Of a stretch of 64,000 bases of DNA, positions 54,154-61,776 are shown piece by piece. The translations under genes were made by a program, and so were the position numbers. The notes under the pieces were generated by a model, which worked only from the letters and a program-made list of their open reading frames with translations, searched no databases and was not told the DNA's origin. Position 1 is the first letter of the stretch; the number at the start of each line of letters is the position of its first letter. The DNA comes from Streptomyces alboniger (GTDB taxonomy: Bacteria > Actinomycetota > Actinomycetes > Streptomycetales > Streptomycetaceae), in NCBI RefSeq assembly GCF_008704395.1, contig NZ_CP023695.1, positions 3,782,001 to 3,846,000 on the forward strand, in the 5' to 3' direction.

Positions 54154-54930
54154 CTACTCCCGGGTGAGGAGGGACTCGATGCCCGCGATCATGAGGTCGA
54201 GGGCGATCGTGAAGTCCCGCTCCCACATCTTCTCGACCGTGTCCGAGCCCCGCGCCGCCAGCAGCTCACTGGCACTCTCCATGATCCCGTGCGACGCCAG
54301 CTCGATCTGGACGCTCCCGGTCGCCTCCCGGTAGTACTCGTCCTGGGTCATCCCCGCCTCCGCGCACCGCGCCATGTAGTGGCCCTCGATGGTCCCGAAG
54401 CCGTACACGAACTGGAAGACCGCCGCGATCGCGCCGTGCCGCGTATGCACGGGAAGGCCCGTCCTCCCCACCGTGCGCTGGACCGCGAGCGCGAACTCCA
54501 GCCAGTTCGGCCCGATGTTGAGGAAGCGGCCGACCAGCGGTGACACCCACGGGTGGCGGATCAGCAGCGCGCGGTACTCCTCGGCGAGGGACCGGAGCTG
54601 GTCGCGCCAGGCCCCGTCGGGCGCCTCGTCGCCGGGGAGGCGCATCTCGCCGCAGACCGCGTCGAGGGCCAGCTCCAGGAGGTCGTCCTTGGTGTCCACG
54701 TACCAATAGACGGACATCGCCGTCACGTTCAGCTCCGCGGCCAGCCTGCGCATGGAGAACTTGGCGAGGCCCTCCGCGTCCAGGAGCCGGACCGAGGCCT
54801 CGGTGATGCGGTCCCGGTCGAGGCCGCTTGGCTGGTCGCCCTTGCGGCCGCCGCCGCGGGGCGCCTTGCCCTCCAGCCACACGCTCGTCCGCGCCAAGTT
54901 CTTCGTGCGGCCGTCGGCTGCCTTGACCAT
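54154..54930 (-). CDS. TetR family regulator with tetracycline-repressor-like C-domain
   Basis: 258 residues. A basic N-terminal extension (about 1-38), then HTH DRDRITEASVRLLDAEGLAKFSMRRLAAELNVTAMSVYWYVDTKDDLLELALD (given by position 39-91), with the YWYVDTKDDLL core of TetR_C-type proteins. The ligand domain includes HPWVSPLVGRFLNIGPNWLEF. It lies 57 nt downstream of the MFS gene in the same direction, so the exporter and its likely repressor share one transcript. An operator candidate lies upstream of the MFS gene. Confidence 0.93.
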   Translation of the reverse strand: MVKAADGRTKNLARTSVWLEGKAPRGGGRKGDQPSGLDRDRITEASVRLLDAEGLAKFSMRRLAAELNVTAMSVYWYVDTKDDLLELALDAVCGEMRLPGDEAPDGAWRDQLRSLAEEYRALLIRHPWVSPLVGRFLNIGPNWLEFALAVQRTVGRTGLPVHTRHGAIAAVFQFVYGFGTIEGHYMARCAEAGMTQDEYYREATGSVQIELASHGIMESASELLAARGSDTVEKMWERDFTIALDLMIAGIESLLTRE

Positions 54931-54987
54931 GGCGCACCTTCCTGGTTGGTACTGGGCCCGAAGTGGAGTGATCCGCGCGCCTCGATG

Positions 54988-56490
54988 CTATGCCGACGCC
55001 TTCCCCACCGAGTCTGCCCTCTCCGCCCTGCGCAGCAACGCCGCCGCCAGAACACCTCCGAGGAACACCGCGGCCGCGCCCACCAGCTGACTCGTCTCAA
55101 GGCCCGAGGCGAACGCGTCGGCGATCCGCTCCCGCTCGCCCGGCGACTTCGCCGCGGCCACGGCCGCCGGGAAGGACACCGCGGAGACCGCCACGAGTGA
55201 GGCGAAGCGGGAGTTGAGGACCGCGCCGAGCACGGCGACGCCGAGGCCGTTGCCGAACTCCGCGAGCGTGCCGTTGACGCCCGCGCCGACGCCCGCCTTC
55301 TCCACCGGAATCGCGCTCATGATCGCGTTGGCCATGGCCGGCATGGCGAACGCGATGCCGGCGCCCATGACGACGAGCCCGGCCAGCATGCCGTTGTAGT
55401 CGTCGCCGCCGAACAGCGCTATCACCGCGAGGCCCGCGGCCAGGGCGCTCATGCCGGACAGGATCGTCGCCGGGGTGCCCAGCTTGGCGTGCAGCTTCGC
55501 GCCGACGCCCGTGAGGTTCAGGGCGACGATGGTCACCGCGAGCGGCGCCGTCCGCAGGCCCGCCTCCAACGGCTCGTACCCGAGGACGAACTGGAGGTGC
55601 TGGGTGAGGAGGAAGAGGGAGCCGGCGAGGCCGAACGCGACGAGGATCGCGCCCGCCACCGCGCCGATGAACCGCTGGTTGCGGAAGAAGTGCATGTCCA
55701 GCATCGGGTACGGGATGCGCAGCTCCCAGAGCACGAACACGCCGAGGACCAGCACACCGGCGACCGCGGCGCCCAGCACCTGCGCGGACGTCCAGCCGTG
55801 TTCGGGCCCGGAGATGATCGCGTAGACCACGGAGGCCATGCCGATCGTCGACAGCAGCGCGCCGAGCAGGTCGGGCCGGTCGCCCCGCGGGTTCTTGGAC
55901 TCGGGCACCAGCTTGGCGACCGCGACGATACCGATCAGCGCCACGGGCAGGTTGATCAGGAAGATCGAGCCCCACCAGAAGTGGTTCAGCATGAAGCCGC
56001 CGAGCAGCGGACCGGCGGCGAATCCGAGGGAGTTGATGGTCGACCAGAGGCCGATCGCCTTGACGCGCTCGGTGTCGTCGAAGATCTGCACGACGACCGC
56101 GAGGGTCGTGGTCATCAGGAGCGCGCCGCCGATCCCCATGCCCGCGCGGGCGGCGATGAGCTGCGCGGAGGACTGCGCGAACGCCGCGACGAGCGAGCCG
56201 GCGCCGAAGAGGGCGAGGCCCGCCATGAGCATCTTCTTGCGGCCGTAGCGGTCGGCGGAACTGCCCGCGGTGAGCAGCAGCCCGGACTGCACGAGCGAGT
56301 ACGCGTTGATCATCCACTGGATGTCCGACGTGGACGCGTCCAGCTCCCGGGTGAGGGAGGGGATCGCGACGCTCAGGACGGTGTTGTCGAGCAGCACCAC
56401 GAGCTGGGCGAGGCAGATGACGCCGAGGATCAGCCAGCGCTGCGGATGCCGGGGTGGGGCGGCCGGTGTCTCGGCGGTCGTCGCCGTCAT
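54988..56490 (-). CDS. DHA2-type MFS multidrug exporter
   Basis: 500 residues, 14 predicted helices. WLILGVICLAQLVVLLDNTVLSVAIPSLTREL is the family start with the conserved LDxTVVNVALP-like motif; SADRYGRKKMLMAGLALFGAG is motif A; AAGPLLGGFMLNHFWWGSIF is motif C with the RWIF-like end. ATG 56490 follows gaaggag; 35 more in-frame codons upstream cover the operator and are rejected. Exports hydrophobic drugs in relatives; substrate here unknown. It is first in the MFS-TetR operon. Confidence 0.95.
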   Translation of the reverse strand: MTATTAETPAAPPRHPQRWLILGVICLAQLVVLLDNTVLSVAIPSLTRELDASTSDIQWMINAYSLVQSGLLLTAGSSADRYGRKKMLMAGLALFGAGSLVAAFAQSSAQLIAARAGMGIGGALLMTTTLAVVVQIFDDTERVKAIGLWSTINSLGFAAGPLLGGFMLNHFWWGSIFLINLPVALIGIVAVAKLVPESKNPRGDRPDLLGALLSTIGMASVVYAIISGPEHGWTSAQVLGAAVAGVLVLGVFVLWELRIPYPMLDMHFFRNQRFIGAVAGAILVAFGLAGSLFLLTQHLQFVLGYEPLEAGLRTAPLAVTIVALNLTGVGAKLHAKLGTPATILSGMSALAAGLAVIALFGGDDYNGMLAGLVVMGAGIAFAMPAMANAIMSAIPVEKAGVGAGVNGTLAEFGNGLGVAVLGAVLNSRFASLVAVSAVSFPAAVAAAKSPGERERIADAFASGLETSQLVGAAAVFLGGVLAAALLRRAERADSVGKASA

Positions 56491-56537
56491 GCGGGCTCCT
56501 TCGGGGCGGTGCCTGGGCGGTGGCCGGCAGCCGGTTA

Positions 56538-56571
56538 TACGGTGTACGAGGCTGACGTCACGTACACCGTA
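56538..56571 (-). promoter_or_regulatory. TetR operator candidate before the MFS gene
   Basis: tacggtgtacg (56538-56548) and its exact complement cgtacaccgta (56561-56571) flank 12 bp that contain gacgtc. A further half site tacgccgta lies near 56584. It lies 48-81 bp upstream of the MFS ATG. Confidence 0.7.
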
Positions 56572-56623
56572 GAACAAACCCCATACGCCGTACAAGGCAC
56601 GGGCCCCTCAGGCTCCCTTCTCT

Positions 56624-56677
56624 CTCACGAAGGCGAAGCGACTCACGAAGGCGAGGCCCCTCACGAAGCCGAGGCGA
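56624..56677 (-). repeat. Three 18-bp tandem units over the response-regulator stop
   Basis: ctcacgaaggcgaagcga at 56624, then related units at 56642 and 56660. The third contains the stop codon at 56661-56663 and the last codons of the gene. Confidence 0.75.
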
Positions 56678-57422
56678 CGGGCGCGGGCAGAGCGGCCTTG
56701 ATCAGGTACCCGGCCCCGCGCCGCGTGTGGATCATCGGCTCCCGCCCGGCGTCGATCTTCCTGCGCAGATACGAGATGTACAGCTCGACGACGTTGGCCT
56801 GGCCTCCGAAGTCGTAGTTCCACACCCGGTCGAGGATCTGCGCCTTGCTGAGCACGCGCCGCGGATTGCGCATGAGGTAGCGCAGCAGCTCGAACTCGGT
56901 GGCGGTCAGATGGATCGAGTCCCCGCCGCGCGTCACCTCGTGGCTGTCCTCGTCCAGCGTCAGGTCCCCCACCACCAGGGCGGACGCGCCGCGCTTGTCG
57001 GCGGCCCCGGCCCGCCGGATGAGCCCGCGCAGCCGCGCCACCACCTCCTCCAGGCCGAAGGGCTTGGTCACGTAGTCGTCGCCGCCCGCGGTGAGCCCCG
57101 CGATGCGGTCCTCCAGCGCGTCCTTCGCGGTCAGGAACAGCACGGGCACGTCCGGCAGCTCCCGGCGCAGCCTGCCGAGCAGGGAGAGGCCGTCCATGTC
57201 GGGCAGCATCATGTCCAGCACCACGGCGTCGGGCCGGAACGCGCGCGCCACCCGCACCGCGCCCGCGCAGTCAGCCGCGCTGCGGATCTGCCAGCCCTCG
57301 TACCGCAGGGCCATGGACATCAACTCGGTGAGCGACTCCTCGTCGTCCACCACGAGTACGCGGACGGGACTCCCGTCCGGCCGGAGCAGTTCGGTACGCG
57401 CCTGGGGCGTGGTCGTGGTCAT
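56661..57422 (-). CDS. OmpR-type response regulator, no adjacent kinase
   Basis: 253 residues from ATG 57422. Receiver: LVVDDEESLTELMSM, phospho-Asp in AVVLDMMLPDMDGLSL, Thr in VLFLTAKD and Lys in YVTKPFGLEEV. Winged-helix DNA-binding domain about 150-245: HLTATEFELLRYLMRNPRRVLSKAQILDRVW and YISYLRRKID, ending HTRRGAGYLIK. Regulators of this type usually have a histidine kinase gene just downstream, but here the MFS gene follows 170 bp later. The frame continues open far upstream without support. Confidence 0.92.
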   Translation of the reverse strand: MTTTTPQARTELLRPDGSPVRVLVVDDEESLTELMSMALRYEGWQIRSAADCAGAVRVARAFRPDAVVLDMMLPDMDGLSLLGRLRRELPDVPVLFLTAKDALEDRIAGLTAGGDDYVTKPFGLEEVVARLRGLIRRAGAADKRGASALVVGDLTLDEDSHEVTRGGDSIHLTATEFELLRYLMRNPRRVLSKAQILDRVWNYDFGGQANVVELYISYLRRKIDAGREPMIHTRRGAGYLIKAALPAPVASAS

Positions 57423-57714
57423 ACCCCAGAGGTTGGGCGGCGCCCCTGAGAGCACTCTTGCGCGAAGCTGTGAATTCCCTGAGAAACGGTCCGCCGCCCA
57501 GTTGCCGTACCCGGCCCGGCATTTACGCATCGAACGGGCCGGAACCCATCTGATCGGTTGAAGAGGGGCATTCTTCCGAGTGAACGCGCGCCGTTCGTCC
57601 TGGTGGCCCGGGGCCGCGTTGGGACCCTCAAGTCGAGGTCCGCGCAGCCCAGCTCCGCGGAGCGACATCTGTGACGCAGTCCTCCCACCCCTCTGACCCG
57701 ATCAAGGAGCCTCC

Positions 57715-58014
57715 GTGGCCTTCGCACGTATCCGACGCCTGGCGACCACCGCCCTCTCCGCCACAGCCCTCGCCCTCACGTCCCTGGGCGCGGTGACCGC
57801 CACCGCGGCCCCCGCGGCCGCCGACCCGTGCGGCTTCTACGAGACCCACTCCGACGCCTACTACAACCACTGCACGTCGGACGGCTCCCGTGTCGTCATC
57901 CACGTCAGGGTCGCCCTGGCCCCCGACTACGAGCGCTGCGTCGCCCCCGGCAGGACCTGGCTGGGCTCGGCAAGCAAGATCCAGGGTGCCCACTACGTCG
58001 GCCGCACCTGCTGA
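57715..58014 (+). CDS. Small secreted Cys-containing protein (DUF6355-like)
   Basis: 99 residues. Signal peptide ARIRRLATTALSATALALTS with cleavage near AAPAAA-DP. Mature part DPCGFYETHSDAYYNHCTSD, ALAPDYERCVAPGRTWLGSA and a terminal Cys: four cysteines, so two disulfides are likely. It resembles DUF6355, a family noted near natural-product genes. GTG follows aaggagcct. 292 bp upstream are gene-free and hold no feature I can name. Confidence 0.82.
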   Translation: MAFARIRRLATTALSATALALTSLGAVTATAAPAAADPCGFYETHSDAYYNHCTSDGSRVVIHVRVALAPDYERCVAPGRTWLGSASKIQGAHYVGRTC

Positions 58015-58068
58015 CGAACGACCGCCGGTGAGGGGGCGGGGCCACCCGCGGCTCGGGCGCGCGAACTC

Positions 58069-58980
58069 TCAGCGCACCCCGAAGAGCCGGGCCCCGTTCC
58101 CGTACAGCACCCCCCGCAGCCACGCGTCCCCCAGGCCGAGCCGCCCCAGCGCCTCCAGCTGATGGACGTACGCGTACGGGATGTTGGGAAAGTCGCTCCC
58201 CAGCAGGATCCGATCGCCCAGCTCCACCAGCCGCCCCGACTCCTCCTTCGGAAACGGCATCAGCCCCTCGCTGAAGTCGGTGAACGCCATGGTCGTGTCG
58301 AGGCGCACCTCCTCGTACCGCTCGGCGAGGTCGAGGAAGTCGGCGTACTCGGGCATCCCCATGTGCGCCACGACGAGCCGCAGCCGCGGATGCCGCGCGA
58401 GGAGCCGCGCCATCACGCCGGGACCCGTGTGCTTGCCGGGCTCGGGCCCGGACCCGCAGTGCGTCACCACGGGGATCCCGGCGTCGGCGAGCAGCCCCCA
58501 CACGGGATCGAGCAGAACGTCATTTGGGTCGTAACCCCCCACCTGCACATGTGCCTTGAAGACCCGGGCCCCCGCCTCGACGGCGTCCCGCACGTACTCC
58601 TCGACTCCCGGCTCCGGGAAGAAGGTCGCGGTCTGGAGGCACCCGGGCGTGCGCCGCGCGAACTCGACGGCCCAGCCGTTGAGCCACTTCGCCATCCCCG
58701 CCTTGTGCGGATAGACCATCGAGGTGAAGGCCCGCACCCCGAACTCCCCGAGCAGCTCGACCCTCCGCTCCTCCTCGTGCCGGTAGCTGATGGGCCACTC
58801 CACCCCGCCGCCGGCCGCGTAGGCGTCGAAGTAGGCCCAGACCTTCCGCAGCACCCGGTCCGGCATGAAGTGCGTGTGTACGTCGATGAGTCCGGGCACC
58901 CCGAGCCGCCCCCAGAACTCCCGCACCCCGGCGGCCTCCGGGCCGCTCGCGCCGTCCCGGCCTCCGCTATCCCCGCACAT
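58069..58980 (-). CDS. Amidohydrolase family metal-dependent hydrolase
   Basis: 303 residues. Metal-binding HTHFMP (GLIDVHTHFMPDRVL, about 31-45), THCGSGPEPGKH (His), VAHMGMPEYADFLDLA, and GSDFPNIPYAY supply the usual ligands of the ACMSD/amidohydrolase-2 type. KAHVQVGGYDP supplies a Lys near the active site. The reaction is unknown; decarboxylation or lactone/amide hydrolysis are typical of relatives. The ATG overlaps the end of the monooxygenase gene by 14 nt, so the two are coupled. Confidence 0.9.
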   Translation of the reverse strand: MCGDSGGRDGASGPEAAGVREFWGRLGVPGLIDVHTHFMPDRVLRKVWAYFDAYAAGGGVEWPISYRHEEERRVELLGEFGVRAFTSMVYPHKAGMAKWLNGWAVEFARRTPGCLQTATFFPEPGVEEYVRDAVEAGARVFKAHVQVGGYDPNDVLLDPVWGLLADAGIPVVTHCGSGPEPGKHTGPGVMARLLARHPRLRLVVAHMGMPEYADFLDLAERYEEVRLDTTMAFTDFSEGLMPFPKEESGRLVELGDRILLGSDFPNIPYAYVHQLEALGRLGLGDAWLRGVLYGNGARLFGVR

Positions 58981-59308
58981 AGCCGTAGCTCCGCTCGACC
59001 TTGGCGACGTGCACGGCGTACGACTCGTACCACTCCTCGCGCCCGCGCCGCTGTGCCGCACGGTGCTCGGGATCGCTCTGCCAGGCCCTGATGGCGTCCT
59101 CGTCCCGGAAGTACCCGACGGTGATGCCGACCCCGCCGGGTGTCCGCGCGGACTCGGCCCCGAGGAACCCGGGCACGGCGGCGACCAGCTCATCCATACG
59201 CTCGCCCGTCTCCCCGTACCCCTGGCCGCCCTCGGCGAGGACCGAGGTGAAAACGACGGCGTAGTAAGGCGGTTCAAAGGGCCCGACCGGCCCCACTGGA
59301 TCACTCAT
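58967..59308 (-). CDS. Antibiotic biosynthesis monooxygenase-like domain protein
   Basis: 113 residues. Ferredoxin-like ABM fold: YYAVVFTSVLAEGGQGYGE, MDELVAAVPGFLGAESAR, GVGITVGYFRDEDAIRAWQSDPEHRAAQRRGRE and the C-terminal strand VAKVERSYGYVRG. ATG 59308 follows gagggtgggg; 12 codons upstream in frame are rejected. The amidohydrolase start overlaps its stop, indicating one functional unit. These small oxygenases or heme/quinol proteins act without cofactor in some cases. Confidence 0.88.
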   Translation of the reverse strand: MSDPVGPVGPFEPPYYAVVFTSVLAEGGQGYGETGERMDELVAAVPGFLGAESARTPGGVGITVGYFRDEDAIRAWQSDPEHRAAQRRGREEWYESYAVHVAKVERSYGYVRG

Positions 59309-59390
59309 GCCCCCACCCTCAGAGCCCCGGCACCCCGTGTCCACCCTCCCCGGCCACTCCTTGCCCTCCGGTCACCGATCCTTGACCATC

Positions 59391-59540
59391 CGGTCAGCGA
59401 AACCCACGGAGCACAACGGACCCGCAAGGCCCGCGGAGCACAACCCGGACAGCGAAACCCGCGGAGCACCACGGGCCCGCAAGGCCCTCCGAGTACAACC
59501 CGGTCAGCGAGGAGCCCGCGGGGCGCGCAGGGCCCGCCAC
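59391..59540. repeat. 55-bp tandem repeat array, about 2.7 copies
   Basis: Units start at 59391, 59446 and 59501 with the marker cggtcagcga (once cggacagcga). Within each unit gcggagcacaac occurs twice. The array fills the 240-bp gene-free spacer between the monooxygenase start and the DUF2797 stop, both leftward. Confidence 0.8.
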
Positions 59541-59548
59541 GCCCCACC

Positions 59549-60451
59549 TCAGAACAGTCCGCCCTGCTCCCCCTCGCCCCTCGCCACCGGCCCCAGCCCC
59601 TCAACCGGCACGGTCACCCCCGCCTCCGTGTCGGCCCCCACCAGCTCCCACCCCACGAGCGCCCGCGTATCGACGACAAGCAGGCCCCCGCCCCCGCTCC
59701 CGTCCTCGCCCGCGCCCGCGATCTCCAGATACAGGTCAGGTCCGGCCGCCGCGACAAGCCGCCCCGCGACCGCCCCGCCGTCGGCGACCTCCCGCACCAC
59801 ACCCCGCGCCGCCCCGGCACCGCCCGGCCCCAGACCGAACGCCGCCGCGTGATCGACCGCCTCGAAGGCGACCCGCTCCAACGCCTCGGCCCACCCCTCC
59901 AGTACGACGGCCCGCCGGTACAGCTCCGCCAACTCCGCCGCCCGTTCGTCCCACCCGGGCAGCGCCCCCCGCACCGCCCGCTTGCGCGCGTACGGCACCC
60001 GGTCCGGCACCCCGAGCGCCGCCCGCAGCAGCTCCTCCGTACGCCGGGCCGCCATCAACGGCCCCCGCCCCAGCCAGCAGAACGCCACGGCCCCCTGCTC
60101 AAGCAGGCGCACGGCACCCCGCTCCTCCGCGGTGATCCCGACCTTGACGAGACCGCTCCCGAACCACGCGAGATACACCCGGTACGTCCGCGGATCGTCC
60201 GGCACCCCGTCCGCCGCCACGGAGAACACCCGGTCGAGCCGCGCGCACTCGGGACACCGCGCCTGCCCGGCCCGCGCCGGCACCACGGCCCGCAGCGGAC
60301 ACGGATTCCCCCGCGCCCCCACACACCGCCGCTCACCGACGGCCCGGAACCCAACAGTCCTCCCGTAGGCGAGGGCGCTGGTCCTGCCGCCCTGCCACCG
60401 CAGCACGGGCTCCCCACCCGGCCACCCGAGCCCCGCGCAACGCCACTCCAT
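59549..60451 (-). CDS. DUF2797 family protein
   Basis: 300 residues. GY-type core typical of DUF2797: GERRCVGARGNPCPLRA, PECARLDRVFSVAADGVPDDPRTYRVYLAWFGSGLVKVGITAEER (positions about 69-113), and CWLGRGPLMAARRTEELLRAALG. The segment YRVYLAWFGSGLVKVGIT is like a GIY-YIG nuclease start, and Cys residues (CVG, CPL, CPEC) may bind zinc. Nuclease activity is untested in the family as far as I know. ATG 60451 follows gggaggggt; 11 in-frame codons upstream are rejected. Confidence 0.82.
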   Translation of the reverse strand: MEWRCAGLGWPGGEPVLRWQGGRTSALAYGRTVGFRAVGERRCVGARGNPCPLRAVVPARAGQARCPECARLDRVFSVAADGVPDDPRTYRVYLAWFGSGLVKVGITAEERGAVRLLEQGAVAFCWLGRGPLMAARRTEELLRAALGVPDRVPYARKRAVRGALPGWDERAAELAELYRRAVVLEGWAEALERVAFEAVDHAAAFGLGPGGAGAARGVVREVADGGAVAGRLVAAAGPDLYLEIAGAGEDGSGGGGLLVVDTRALVGWELVGADTEAGVTVPVEGLGPVARGEGEQGGLF

Positions 60452-60488
60452 CGCCGTACCCCTCCCGGAAGGAAGCCCGCACAAACGA

Positions 60489-60524
60489 CCAGAGGCCCTC
60501 AGGATTTCTCCTGAGGGCCTCTGG
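60489..60524 (-). terminator. Terminator between DUF2797 and tRNA-Arg
   Basis: ccagaggccctcagg and its complement around a 6-nt loop; it ends transcription from the leftward tRNA-Arg 8 nt after it. Confidence 0.85.
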
Positions 60525-60531
60525 CCTGCTG

Positions 60532-60604
60532 TGCACTCGGCAGGATTCGAACCTGCAACCTTCTGATCCGTAGTCAGATGCTCTATCCGTTAAGCTACGA
60601 GTGC
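60532..60604 (-). tRNA. tRNA-Arg(ACG)
   Basis: Minus strand: acceptor GCACTCG/CGAGTGC, anticodon stem TCTGA/TCAGA with loop CTACGGA (ACG), T-loop TTCGAAT, discriminator A. A34 of this tRNA is the substrate of the TadA encoded at 44797. Confidence 0.95.
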
Positions 60605-60759
60605 TTGTGCTTCCGGGGTTTTTTCTGCCCCGTCGGCGTTGCGAGAACAACATTACATGACCTGCGCCGTGAGGCGAAATCCGTTTCCCAAACCCGCTCT
60701 GAGCTGGGCAAACGCCCTTCGGTGGCCCCGGACAGAGCCCGGTCGGAGCCCGGAGACGA

Positions 60760-60793
60760 CCGAAGCCCCGGTCGCGTACGACCGGGGCTTCGG
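60760..60793 (-). terminator. Terminator after tRNA-Ser(GCT)
   Basis: ccgaagccccggtcg and its complement around a 4-nt loop, 10 nt beyond the tRNA. Confidence 0.85.
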
Positions 60794-60803
60794 GCTCACA
60801 GCG

Positions 60804-60894
60804 CGGAGGCGGAGGGATTTGAACCCTCGATGGGCTTTAAGGCCCAAACCGCATTAGCAGTGCGGCGCCATAGACCGGACTAGGCGACGCCTCC
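60804..60894 (-). tRNA. tRNA-Ser(GCT)
   Basis: Minus strand: acceptor GGAGGCG/CGCCTCC, anticodon stem CCGCA/TGCGG with loop CTGCTAA (GCT), long variable arm (tttgggccttaaagcccatc), T-loop TTCAAAT. Third serine tRNA of the window, each with a different anticodon. Confidence 0.95.
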
Positions 60895-61139
60895 AGCTTG
60901 CACACCTGCGCGAGCGCGGGGGTGCGTGCAGATGATGACACAGCCAGGCGGCGTGTCACCAATCGCGTCCTCCACGGTACTAGTCGCGCGGCCCGCAGGG
61001 CAAAGCGATACGCGCCCCCGCAACCGCACGGGGCGGACCGCGTTAAAGGGTGTGGATCCGCCCCTGGATCCACCGGCCTCGACGCGACCATCCGCGATGC
61101 CACCATCCGTACCGCTGTGCCCGACCCCGTGGAGTCCTC

Positions 61140-61559
61140 ATGCTGCGCCGTCTCGTTCTCACCGCCGCCGCCTCCGCCGCGGCGCTCTCCGCCGCCCCCT
61201 TCACCGCGCACGCCGTCACGCCCGCCGAGACCCCGACCGACCGGCTCACGATCACCGTCTCCGACTCGGGAGGCGACGGAGAGGGAACGTACGAACTGAC
61301 GTGCCACCCCACGGGCGGCACCCACCCCGCCAAGGAGAAGGCGTGCGCGCGGCTGGACGAGATCACTGTCTATGGGAAGGACACGTTCGCTCCGGTCCCG
61401 GACGACGCGATGTGCACGATGCAGTACGGCGGCCCCGCCACCGCGCACATCACGGGCACCTGGCAGGGACGGCCCGTCGACGCGCGCTACAGCCGCGGCA
61501 ACGGCTGCGAGATCTCGCGCTGGAACAACCTGGCACCGGTGCTTCCCCGCACCTCGTAG
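61140..61559 (+). CDS. Secreted subtilisin-inhibitor-like (SSI) protein
   Basis: 139 residues. Signal peptide MLRRLVLTAAASAAALSAAP, cleavage near AHA-VTP. The mature part matches SSI: LTCHPTGGTHPAKEKACARL with disulfide 1, then MCTMQYGGPATAHITGTWQGRPV and NGCEISRWN with disulfide 2. The reactive-site position, MCPMVY in classic SSI, is MCTMQY here, giving P1 Met and P1' Gln. It is shorter at the C-terminus than the family type. SSI proteins restrain extracellular serine proteases or transglutaminase-activating proteases. ATG follows gtggagtcc. Confidence 0.9.
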   Translation: MLRRLVLTAAASAAALSAAPFTAHAVTPAETPTDRLTITVSDSGGDGEGTYELTCHPTGGTHPAKEKACARLDEITVYGKDTFAPVPDDAMCTMQYGGPATAHITGTWQGRPVDARYSRGNGCEISRWNNLAPVLPRTS

Positions 61560-61776
61560 CGACCGACGGCCCGACCGGTCACCGGCCGGCGGCCGCTACC
61601 CTCCCGTGACCAGGCGGTACTGAAAACTCACACCATCTGCGTGCGACCTCCCTCTCATCCGGCGTCGCGCGGGCAACCACTCCCCGTAGACTCCCTCCCG
61701 TGACACGCCACGGGCCGAGGGGCAAGATGGCCTGAGCGAGTCGGCAAGCAGCGGTAACCAGGGAGGAAGCGTCGTC

